A stretch of 62,740 bases of DNA from Ruminococcus sp. AF31-8BH (GTDB lineage: Bacteria; Bacillota; Clostridia; Lachnospirales; Lachnospiraceae): the NCBI RefSeq assembly GCF_003460605.1, contig NZ_QTVN01000020.1, forward strand, positions 13,204 to 75,943. Direction: 5' to 3'. Positions within the stretch are counted from its first letter, which is position 1. Every line of letters begins with the position of its first letter. The position numbers were made by a program, and so were the translations under genes. The notes beneath the pieces were generated by a model. The model was given only the letters and a program-made list of their open reading frames with translations, did not search any database and was not told the origin of the DNA. Shown in pieces: positions 50,578 through 57,200 of the stretch.

Positions 50578-51640
50578 TACAAACGATTGGAAAGAATTTG
50601 TCATTGGTGAGTTGTTTGAAATTAGTAGACCTATTGCGAGAAGTCAAGCAAAGTATACTGAGGGAAATGTACCTTTTGTAGCTTCTGGAAATTATAACAA
50701 TGGAATTGTTAAATGGTGTATGCCTAAAGAAGATGAAGCATTAGATTTAGGAAATTGTATTACTGTAAGTCCATTGGATGGTTCTGCCTTCTATCAAAAA
50801 GAAAATTTTTTGGGGAGAGGTGGTGCAGGTTCGGCAATTTTAATGTTAAGAAATGATGAATTAACAGAATTATCAGGTTTATTTATTGCTTCTGTTATTC
50901 GTAATGCTTTAACCAAGTATTCTTATTCAGACCAATTAAATTCTCAGACAATAGCTGATGAAATAATTTGGTTACCTATCGTAAAAAATACTGAAAAACC
51001 AGATTATACGTATATGGAGAAATATATGCAGAAAATTCTGAATGAAGTTGATATAAATATTGAGAATTTGAAGAAAGTGAAAGAAAAGCAAAGCGTTGTT
51101 GACATAAAGGAATGGAGGGATTTTGTTTTTGGAGAAGTGTTTGAGATTCAACCACAGAAAGAAGTCAGTCCGATTTATGCGTTAAATAATTCGCAAAAAA
51201 GTGATGTTTTGTATCCTTTTTTGGGACAATCGAGTGAAAATAACTGTATTATTTCATATATTTATTTAGATGATGAAGTTTTACTGAATAACAAAGAAAA
51301 AGATATTGCGATAATAATTCATTCAAATAATCATTTAAGTTTTTGTATTGATGAACCATTTTATTTAAAAGATGGACACGGTGCAACAAGTATTTTCAAA
51401 AATAATAATTTGAATATATATAATGTTCGTTTTATTATTGCGGTTCTTAATAAAACAATGGAGAATTTATTTAATTATGATGTAAAAGCTACAAAAGATA
51501 GTTTAAAAACAATGATAGTTAAGTTACCTGCGACATCTACTGGAGAACCAGATTGGAATTATATGGAACAACGCATGAAGAAGGAGATGAATATATCAGA
51601 AAAAATAATTGGAAACTTTGAATTATTAAATATATGTTAA
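50564..51640 (+). CDS. Specificity (S) subunit, BcgI B-like
   Basis: A 358-residue type I-style specificity subunit with two target-recognition domains. Each half starts similarly: NDWKEFVIGELFEISRP (residues 5-21) and IKEWRDFVFGEVFEIQPQ (about 181-198), and each ends with a conserved helix, IVKNTEKPDYTYMEKYMQKI and LPATSTGEPDWNYMEQRMKK. Two half-sites imply an asymmetric bipartite recognition sequence. It overlaps the methylase/nuclease gene by 14 bases. Length fits BcgI B (about 340). Recognition sequence cannot be predicted. Confidence 0.85.
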   Translation: MKKINTNDWKEFVIGELFEISRPIARSQAKYTEGNVPFVASGNYNNGIVKWCMPKEDEALDLGNCITVSPLDGSAFYQKENFLGRGGAGSAILMLRNDELTELSGLFIASVIRNALTKYSYSDQLNSQTIADEIIWLPIVKNTEKPDYTYMEKYMQKILNEVDINIENLKKVKEKQSVVDIKEWRDFVFGEVFEIQPQKEVSPIYALNNSQKSDVLYPFLGQSSENNCIISYIYLDDEVLLNNKEKDIAIIIHSNNHLSFCIDEPFYLKDGHGATSIFKNNNLNIYNVRFIIAVLNKTMENLFNYDVKATKDSLKTMIVKLPATSTGEPDWNYMEQRMKKEMNISEKIIGNFELLNIC

Positions 51641-51935
51641 TGTAAAAATAAAATGATATAAAGACTATCTTCATGGAGTGAAATCTGTTATATTTACATT
51701 GAACAATTAAATAAAAAAGTTCACGAGAGAATGTCCGATATGAAAAAATATCTACGCAGTACGGTGTAGAAAACCGAATTGTTTACGGACGCACAGCTTC
51801 TGGCAGAAGCGTATTCTGAAATAAAAATACGTGAGAGACGCAGCGGTGAGCAGATGATGGAAACTTATTGTTTCTTGATTCTGTTCACCGTTTTTTATTA
51901 CAAATTTTTTTGATAGAAAGTTGAGGTAAATTTTT
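51641..51935 (+). other. Intergenic region with terminator
   Basis: No intact gene. The frame around 51756-51885 (TELFTDAQLLAEAYSEIKIR) looks like a gene fragment but I cannot identify it. A terminator stem, CGGTGAGCAG (51844-51853) and CTGTTCACCG (51881-51890), is followed by six Ts and ends the restriction-modification transcript. Confidence 0.5.
51844..51896 (+). terminator. Terminator after the restriction-modification genes
   Basis: A 10-bp stem with one G-T pair, an inner GAAAC/GTTTC stem, then TTTTTT. Confidence 0.75.
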
Positions 51936-52271
51936 ATGAACAAACGTAGTAAAAAAGAAAATGAATTATTAAATTATCTGAGTGAAGATGAAAGAAAAGT
52001 TTATGAAGAATTTGAAGCAAAGCTGAAAGCAAAAAGAGATGTTGCTGTAAAAAGACAGAAGAAAGAAATCAACTTCTGGAAAGAAATTGATGAACGTGAG
52101 GAAGAAGTTTATCAGCACATTCTTGAAAATCGCAAAGCGAGAAATGCAGAGCAGAAAACAGAACCTGTTCAGACACAAATTTCACATCAGGAAGAATCTG
52201 TTCCAGTTGAAAATGTAGTTGAACAGGAGAGAGAAAATGTTACAAATCCATTCTACGGACAGAATCAGTAA
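51936..52271 (+). CDS. Small charged coiled-coil protein of the mobilization module
   Basis: A 111-residue hydrophilic protein. Residues 5-72 are Lys/Glu-rich helices predicted to form a coiled coil (ELLNYLSEDERKVYEEFEAK, EINFWKEIDEREEEVYQHIL); the C-terminus is Gln/Pro/Val-rich and probably unstructured. I recognise no family. It precedes the putative oriT and the relaxase, so it may be an accessory protein of the relaxosome; this is position-based inference. Confidence 0.55.
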   Translation: MNKRSKKENELLNYLSEDERKVYEEFEAKLKAKRDVAVKRQKKEINFWKEIDEREEEVYQHILENRKARNAEQKTEPVQTQISHQEESVPVENVVEQERENVTNPFYGQNQ

Positions 52272-52283
52272 AGAACATTTTTT

Positions 52284-52402
52284 CAAGCCCCGCAGGGTCG
52301 GGGTAAGTCCAGAAAGGGGCAGACAGCCCCTTTTGGCGAAAGAAAACCTTTGATGCGAAGCGTCAAAGGTTGTATTGAGCAACCTTGGCAGAGGCAAGGT
52401 TG
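52284..52402 (+). other. Putative oriT: four consecutive hairpins before the relaxase
   Basis: Four inverted repeats follow each other: CCCCG-CGGGG (52288-52303), AAAGGGGC-GCCCCTTTT (52313-52334), AACCTTTGA-TCAAAGGTT (52345-52371, with an inner GC-GAA-GC), and CAACCTTG-CAAGGTTG (52380-52402). Parts of hairpins three and four can also pair with each other (AAAGGTT with AACCTT), so alternative folds exist. Stacked hairpins directly upstream of a relaxase gene are typical of origins of transfer. An RNA leader that regulates the relaxase is the alternative. Confidence 0.6.
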
Positions 52403-52449
52403 GAAACAAATACGGATGCGGATATATTACAGGAAAGGAGATGGACGAG

Positions 52450-54027
52450 ATGGCTGAAACAATGACAGTATCATCATCGCAGGGTCATACAGCAGAATGG
52501 CACGACCAGCGACTGACTACATCGGCAAATGCAGATGTTGAATTGAGTTCAAGAAATGAGTTTTGGATTGGCGATATGAATTCAACAGATGCGGATAAAT
52601 TTAATGAAATTTTTCAAGATTCAGTGGATGATTTTAACGCAAAGCAAACAAGACCATCACGAAAAATGGGTGCGGAATCTACAAGCCCAGAACGACAGAA
52701 AAGTTATTATGATGGTGTTGTGGATGGAACATTTTGCTATGGAAAAGGAAAGCAAAAAGAAACACCGATTCAAGAGGTTGTTTTACAGATTGGAAATAAA
52801 GATGACAATGGTGTGACAGATAAAGATTTTGGTATGGAACATTGGAAAACATTGAAAAAATCTGGACATGAAAAAGAAGCATCGGAGTATGCGATTTCAC
52901 ATTTGAATAAAAGTGAAAATACAGAAAGAACAAAAAGAATTCTTCATAAAGCAGTTGAAAGAATTGCAACATTAGACCCTGAACATTTAATTGTCATTCG
53001 TGCGACATATCATGGAGATGAACCATGTGGAACAGGTCATGGTCATCTTGCATACGTGTTAAGAGCAACAGGATATGAAAAGGGTATGGAATCAAGAGTT
53101 GCAAGTGTGAAAGCACTTGAACAGATGGGATTTAAAAAGACAAAAGAATCTGAATATGGAATTGTACAGTTGCATGAAAGATTCAAAGAAATCATTGAAG
53201 AAGAAATGATAAATGATGCACTTGAATATGGCTATGAAGCAATTCAAAGAACACCTGATTCTGGTGAGCATAGAAAGCGTTCAGATGTTTCAGAATTTAG
53301 AGAAATGGCTGCGGAAAGACAGGATTTGAAAGAATTACAAATGGAAGTCAATGATGCAGTTGCAGATAATCAATTAAGAGAATTTGCTCTGGAACAGAGA
53401 GAAAATAGTGTCAAACGACAGAAAGCATTGAATGATGAAAAATCAAAAGAAATCAATGACAGAGATGAACAAGTTCGCAAAAAAGAAATGGCATTTTCTG
53501 AGAAAAATTCTGAATTGATTCTTAGAGAATCGAATGTTCTTATTAAGGAATCAGAAATTGATGAGCGTGAAGAAAAATTGAAAAAGAAGCAGGAGCAGGA
53601 CGAAAAAGATTTTCAGATGAAAGAAGATAAGATGGAAGCTCAACAACGTGTTATTTCACAACGTGAAAAAAGCGTTTCTGAAAGAGAAAATTCAGTTGAT
53701 GTAAAAGAAAATGAGGTTGCTCAAAAATCAGCAGAATATGGTAAAAAATTAGTTCTTCTTGATTCTTTGATTGATGATGTACAATCTTATAAATCCCCTG
53801 TTTCTGTTGCAAAGAATGTTTTGGAAATTTTGAAAGAATCAATGAATGAAAAAGGTAAAAGAGTTACAAGTGATATGATTGGTGTTCTGACAAGAAATAC
53901 AGATATGCTGAATAGAAAATATCAGGCAAAAATTAACGAAACAAGAGTGAAACGTGAACAGATTCAGCAGGGTACATATTTTGATATGTCTGATGAACAA
54001 GATGAACGTGGAGATAGAAGTTTGTAA
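52450..54027 (+). CDS. MobV/Pre-like relaxase with long coiled-coil tail
   Basis: A 525-residue protein. The N-terminal third (1-215) is relaxase-like: WHDQRLTTSANADVELSSRN (Pre/Mob-type opening HxxR...N), then VVLQIGNKDDNGVTD, and the metal-site candidate ATYHGDEPCGTGHGHLAYVL, comparable to the HxDExxPHxH motif of MobV enzymes. Residues about 230-470 form a long charged coiled coil (REFALEQRENSVKRQKALND and similar). Start: ATG 52450 lies nine bases after AAAGGAG; ATG 52441 is too close. It should nick oriT for mobilization, or be a replication initiator of related fold. The motif is divergent, so activity is not certain. Confidence 0.65.
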   Translation: MAETMTVSSSQGHTAEWHDQRLTTSANADVELSSRNEFWIGDMNSTDADKFNEIFQDSVDDFNAKQTRPSRKMGAESTSPERQKSYYDGVVDGTFCYGKGKQKETPIQEVVLQIGNKDDNGVTDKDFGMEHWKTLKKSGHEKEASEYAISHLNKSENTERTKRILHKAVERIATLDPEHLIVIRATYHGDEPCGTGHGHLAYVLRATGYEKGMESRVASVKALEQMGFKKTKESEYGIVQLHERFKEIIEEEMINDALEYGYEAIQRTPDSGEHRKRSDVSEFREMAAERQDLKELQMEVNDAVADNQLREFALEQRENSVKRQKALNDEKSKEINDRDEQVRKKEMAFSEKNSELILRESNVLIKESEIDEREEKLKKKQEQDEKDFQMKEDKMEAQQRVISQREKSVSERENSVDVKENEVAQKSAEYGKKLVLLDSLIDDVQSYKSPVSVAKNVLEILKESMNEKGKRVTSDMIGVLTRNTDMLNRKYQAKINETRVKREQIQQGTYFDMSDEQDERGDRSL

Positions 54028-54044
54028 GAGAATGAGGCGTTTAC

Positions 54045-54338
54045 ATGAATGAAAATACAAAAAAATATTTGTATGTCTATGGTGATTTAGATTATCAAAT
54101 CAGAGATAGAATTGATGTGTTGAAAAAAGCATTAGAGGATGTAAGAAATACTCTTGGAGAAATTTGTGAGGATGAAATCGAATGTGGTCATGTAGAGACA
54201 GGCAAGGACTGGCTGGACTATCATAAAAAATACAGCAAGGCAAAAGAAGAGATGGAAGAATTGTTGAGAACGGTTCAGTCTGGAAGACTAAAAGATTACA
54301 TGGAAGAATTATGGAAAGTTCCAGACATTGATTTATAG
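54045..54338 (+). CDS. Hypothetical 97-residue protein
   Basis: A small acidic helical protein starting MNENTKKYLYVYGDLDYQIR; no family recognised. The helices about 17-45 and 60-90 (KEEMEELLRTVQSGRLKDYM) suggest a coiled coil. It lies 17 bases after the relaxase gene and probably belongs to the same transcript. Confidence 0.5.
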   Translation: MNENTKKYLYVYGDLDYQIRDRIDVLKKALEDVRNTLGEICEDEIECGHVETGKDWLDYHKKYSKAKEEMEELLRTVQSGRLKDYMEELWKVPDIDL

Positions 54339-54402
54339 TAATGGTCGCTCCCTGTACAGGGAGCGTGAATTGAAATGACATTGATTGATTTATAAATAAA
54401 AT

Positions 54403-54429
54403 GGCATCTGGGAAATCAGGTGTCTTTTT
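54403..54429 (+). terminator. Terminator of the mobilization genes
   Basis: GGCATCTG (54403-54410) and CAGGTGTC (54417-54424), with two wobble pairs, are followed by TTTTTC. A perfect palindrome, GCTCCCTG-TA-CAGGGAGC... without U-run, lies upstream at 54347-54364. Confidence 0.65.
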
Positions 54430-54456
54430 CTTTGCTTTCAATCATGTAGAAAAATG

Positions 54457-54485
54457 TTGAAAGAAATGTATCATTGATATATAAT
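54457..54485 (+). promoter_or_regulatory. Promoter of the recombinase gene
   Basis: TTGAAA (54457-54462), a 17-base spacer and TATAAT (54480-54485). The 18-base repeat CATGTAGAAAAATGTTGA (54443-54460) overlaps the -35 and is shared with the iteron region, suggesting regulator binding. The motif TGGGTAGGAAAAT (54517-54529) lies between the start of transcription and the start codon. Confidence 0.8.
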
Positions 54486-54527
54486 AGAAACACGATATTG
54501 ACTAAACCTAAGAAAGTGGGTAGGAAA

Positions 54528-56537
54528 ATGGCGAAAAGGAAGTTGAATTGCTATATATATACGAGAGTATCAACAGAATTACAGCTTGATGGATATTCGT
54601 TAGAAGCTCAAAAGGAACGACTACGGAAAGAAGCAAGTCATCGAGGAATGAGAATTGTTGGTGAATATTCAGATGAGGGAAAATCAGGTAAAAACGTTGC
54701 TGGAAGACCGGAATTTCGTAAGATGCTTGCTGATATTAAATCTGGCAAAGATAATGTTGATTATGTACTTGTATTCAAGCTCAGTCGTTTCGGTAGAAAT
54801 ACAGCTGATACACTGAATAGTCTGCAATATATGGAAGATTACGGAGTGAATCTACTATGTGTTGAAGACAATATAGATTCTGCTGGTGCATCTGGAAAAC
54901 TGATGATTTCAGTGTTAGCGGCGGTTGCTGAAATCGAGCGTGAAAATATCAAAGAGCAGACAATGGCTGGAAGACAGCAAAAGGCACGTGACGGACTCTG
55001 GAACGGTGGTTTTGCTCCATATGGATATAAATTGGTCAATGTAGACGGTCAGAAATCAAAGATGCTGGTTGTTGATGAAGAAGAAGCAAAGCTGATTCGA
55101 TTGATTTATGAAAAGTATTTACAGGGTATGGGCGTAAATGCGGTTGCAAAATGGCTTAATGAGAATGGATACACAAAGACTGTGAGACAGAATGGAACTG
55201 TTCCTAACATATCAGCTCATTTTGTAACGAATGTGCTTGATAATCCTGTCTATTGCGGAAAGATTTCGTATGGACGTAGGAGAACTGAAAAGATTGACGG
55301 TACTAGAAATGAGTTTCATGTGGTTAAGCAGGATAAAGAATCATACAAGCTGTATCAGGGGCAACACAAAGCAATCATTGATGAAGATACATGGTACAGA
55401 GTGCAAGTGAAACGTAAGAAGAATGCTTTCAAGAGAGAGAAGACACATTCATTATTGCATGAACATATCTTGTCAGGAATTATAAAATGTCCTGTGTGTG
55501 GTTCGTCAATGTATGGTGTGGTAAATCGTAAGAAAAAGAAGGGTTCTGACGAATTCTACACTGATATGTGGTATTATCTTTGTAAGAATCGAAAAATGGT
55601 CTCAGGGCATCTGTGCGACTACAAGAAGCATATCAGACAAGATGAAATCAATGCAGAGGTCATACAGCTTGTGAAGTATGTTTTTTGTGGTGAAAACGAT
55701 ATGAAAGACCAGATTCTTAAAAAGCTGGGTTCTGATGATTCTTTGAGTGAATTATTACAAGAAAAAGAACGTCTTACGAAAGAACATGAGAAGCTGGATT
55801 CAAAGAAATCAAAGCAATTACGCAGAATCAATGGGTTGGATATTGATGATGAATTATACGATGATTTGATGAAGACATACAGAGCTGGTGTGCAGGAAAT
55901 CAATGAACAGATTGCTATAATAGAGAATCAGATGTATCAGAATGATTTGAGTATTGAAAATGCTCAGGGTGAAAATCTGTCGGCTGAGGTCTATAAAAGA
56001 ATTATTGATGAAATGTTAGACCACATAGACGATATGCCAGACAGTGATAAAAAGCTGATGATGAATCTGTTGATTGAGAAAGTGGAAATTTATGAAGAGA
56101 AGCAGAAAGACGGTCGTTGGGTGAAATCAGTACAGTTCAAGATTCCATTAAATGTTGATGGAAAGCTTGTTGACACAATGTTTTTTGATGATGAAGATAC
56201 AGAAAATTCCCTATCCAATGAGAAACATGTTGAGACGGTTGTTCTTTTGTCCCAACAAAAACCAGATGACACGATAGAGATCGACTTAGACTTAGATGAG
56301 CTGGATGCAACCAGTGCAGAGACGAAAGCGACCTATCAGGAAATCAAAGATTATGTGCTGAAAGAATTTGGCTTGAAGGTTTCAAGTTTATATATTTCTC
56401 AGGTAAAACGCAAATGTGGAATTGAAGTGGGAGAAAACTATAATCTTCCAAAATCAGAAAATGCAAGAGTTCCACAATGCCCGAAAAAGAAAGAAGATGC
56501 TATCAAGGCTGCCCTGAAATATTTTGCGATGATCTAA
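54528..56537 (+). CDS. Large serine recombinase fused to the displaced RlmD tail
   Basis: A 669-residue protein. The resolvase domain carries the catalytic Ser in YTRVSTELQLDG (S15), LVFKLSRFGRNTADTLN and AEIERENIKEQTMAGRQQKA; then a recombinase domain (about 160-265) and a zinc-ribbon domain (KCPVCGSSMYG...YYLCKNRKM...HLC) with a long coiled coil (about 390-460). At residues 568-571 the sequence reads VETV, encoded by the attR core; the last roughly 98 residues (VLLSQQKPDDTIEIDLDLDE to KYFAMI) are not recombinase but the native RlmD tail. ATG 54528 is chosen because the promoter lies after the earlier start. It catalyses integration and excision at rlmD. Confidence 0.9.
   Translation: MAKRKLNCYIYTRVSTELQLDGYSLEAQKERLRKEASHRGMRIVGEYSDEGKSGKNVAGRPEFRKMLADIKSGKDNVDYVLVFKLSRFGRNTADTLNSLQYMEDYGVNLLCVEDNIDSAGASGKLMISVLAAVAEIERENIKEQTMAGRQQKARDGLWNGGFAPYGYKLVNVDGQKSKMLVVDEEEAKLIRLIYEKYLQGMGVNAVAKWLNENGYTKTVRQNGTVPNISAHFVTNVLDNPVYCGKISYGRRRTEKIDGTRNEFHVVKQDKESYKLYQGQHKAIIDEDTWYRVQVKRKKNAFKREKTHSLLHEHILSGIIKCPVCGSSMYGVVNRKKKKGSDEFYTDMWYYLCKNRKMVSGHLCDYKKHIRQDEINAEVIQLVKYVFCGENDMKDQILKKLGSDDSLSELLQEKERLTKEHEKLDSKKSKQLRRINGLDIDDELYDDLMKTYRAGVQEINEQIAIIENQMYQNDLSIENAQGENLSAEVYKRIIDEMLDHIDDMPDSDKKLMMNLLIEKVEIYEEKQKDGRWVKSVQFKIPLNVDGKLVDTMFFDDEDTENSLSNEKHVETVVLLSQQKPDDTIEIDLDLDELDATSAETKATYQEIKDYVLKEFGLKVSSLYISQVKRKCGIEVGENYNLPKSENARVPQCPKKKEDAIKAALKYFAMI
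56232..56240 (+). other. attR core GAGACGGTT
   Basis: Right copy of the nine-base direct repeat, inside the recombinase frame (V-E-T-V). Downstream sequence encodes the original RlmD C-terminus (56241-56537). Confidence 0.8.
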
Positions 56538-56568
56538 GGACATCGCTGATTTCAAGGAGGAATAACAC

Positions 56569-56940
56569 ATGAAAAGTACATTTGAAAAAATGGGTGGAAC
56601 CTACACACTTGGCGCAGACGGAATTTACTATTCGAATCTTGTCAGTACAGATGAAGAACCGCATTATGGGAAATATGGAATGATTCGGAAAACGTATCTG
56701 AAAGAGCATCGTTCGGCAATGTATTCTCTGTATATGTTGGAAGACAGATTGACAGAACATCTGAATACTGTGGACGATGAAGCACAGGAGAGAATGGATA
56801 TTCTGGTGCGTCAGATGATGGAGAAGCAAGGCGTTACGGAAGAATTGAAAGCTCGTGATCAGATGGTGTGGGTTGGAGCTGTAAATAACATCCGGAATGC
56901 AGCGGAAGAGATTGTGTTAAAAGAATTAGTGTATATTTAA
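56569..56940 (+). CDS. TnpV-like transposon protein
   Basis: A 123-residue protein similar in style to TnpV of Tn4451-type mobilizable elements (PF14198): GGTYTLGADGIYYSNL, GKYGMIRKTYLKEHRSAMYS, EDRLTEHLNTVDDEAQERMD and WVGAVNNIRNAAEEIVLKEL. The function is unknown; an accessory role in excision has been proposed by its link to the recombinase genes. It lies outside the rlmD element, 31 bases after the displaced rlmD tail, with an AAGGAGG ribosome site, and seems to open a second, older element. Confidence 0.75.
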   Translation: MKSTFEKMGGTYTLGADGIYYSNLVSTDEEPHYGKYGMIRKTYLKEHRSAMYSLYMLEDRLTEHLNTVDDEAQERMDILVRQMMEKQGVTEELKARDQMVWVGAVNNIRNAAEEIVLKELVYI

Positions 56941-56947
56941 GGTAATG

Positions 56948-56970
56948 GAAAGCTCCTTCGGGAGCTTTTC
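56948..56970 (+). terminator. Terminator after tnpV
   Basis: GAAAGCTCC-TTCG-GGAGCTTTTC forms a 9-bp stem with a stable tetraloop and a short U-run. Confidence 0.8.
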
Positions 56971-57200
56971 GCTGTTTGGAAGAGATTATATAGAAAATGG
57001 GTTAAGAAGATGGTATTATTAAAGCAGCGGGATTTTTTATTATAGTATCTAAAATGTTTTATTCATTACAAGAAAATGGAATTGATGAATGCCATTAAAC
57101 TTCCTAATAGAAATAGAATCTTTCGATATTCTGAATTGGAAAATTTGATAAGTACAGATTAGAGCACGTGTAGATGTAATAAGAGAACGAAAGGAGAAAT

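Larger units (their letters stand above)
44027..56240 (+). mobile_element. 12.2-kb integrative mobilizable element in rlmD
   Basis: The element lies between two copies of GAGACGGTT, at 44027-44035 and 56232-56240, both read in frame as (V)ETV of RlmD. Contents in order: rlmD tail mimic, Xis-like protein, broken primase-helicase, iteron region, ParA, small putative ParB/RHH-type protein, BcgI-like restriction-modification pair, putative oriT, MobV-like relaxase and a large serine recombinase. There are no conjugation-channel genes, so transfer would need a helper. Plasmid-like replication and partition genes suggest the excised circle can replicate. AT-rich composition contrasts with the flanking backbone. 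Insertion in rumA/rlmD is known for several Firmicutes elements. Confidence 0.85.

Noticed and set aside
48745..51640. Type I restriction-modification system that lost HsdR
   Set aside because: The methylase subunit itself has a PD-(D/E)XK core and the sizes fit BcgI A and B.
44041..54530. TGGGTAGGAAAAT at 44043 and 54517 as the attachment core
   Set aside because: The coding sequences on both sides change partner at GAGACGGTT, and joining there restores RlmD; the second motif would remove the right end of the recombinase gene.
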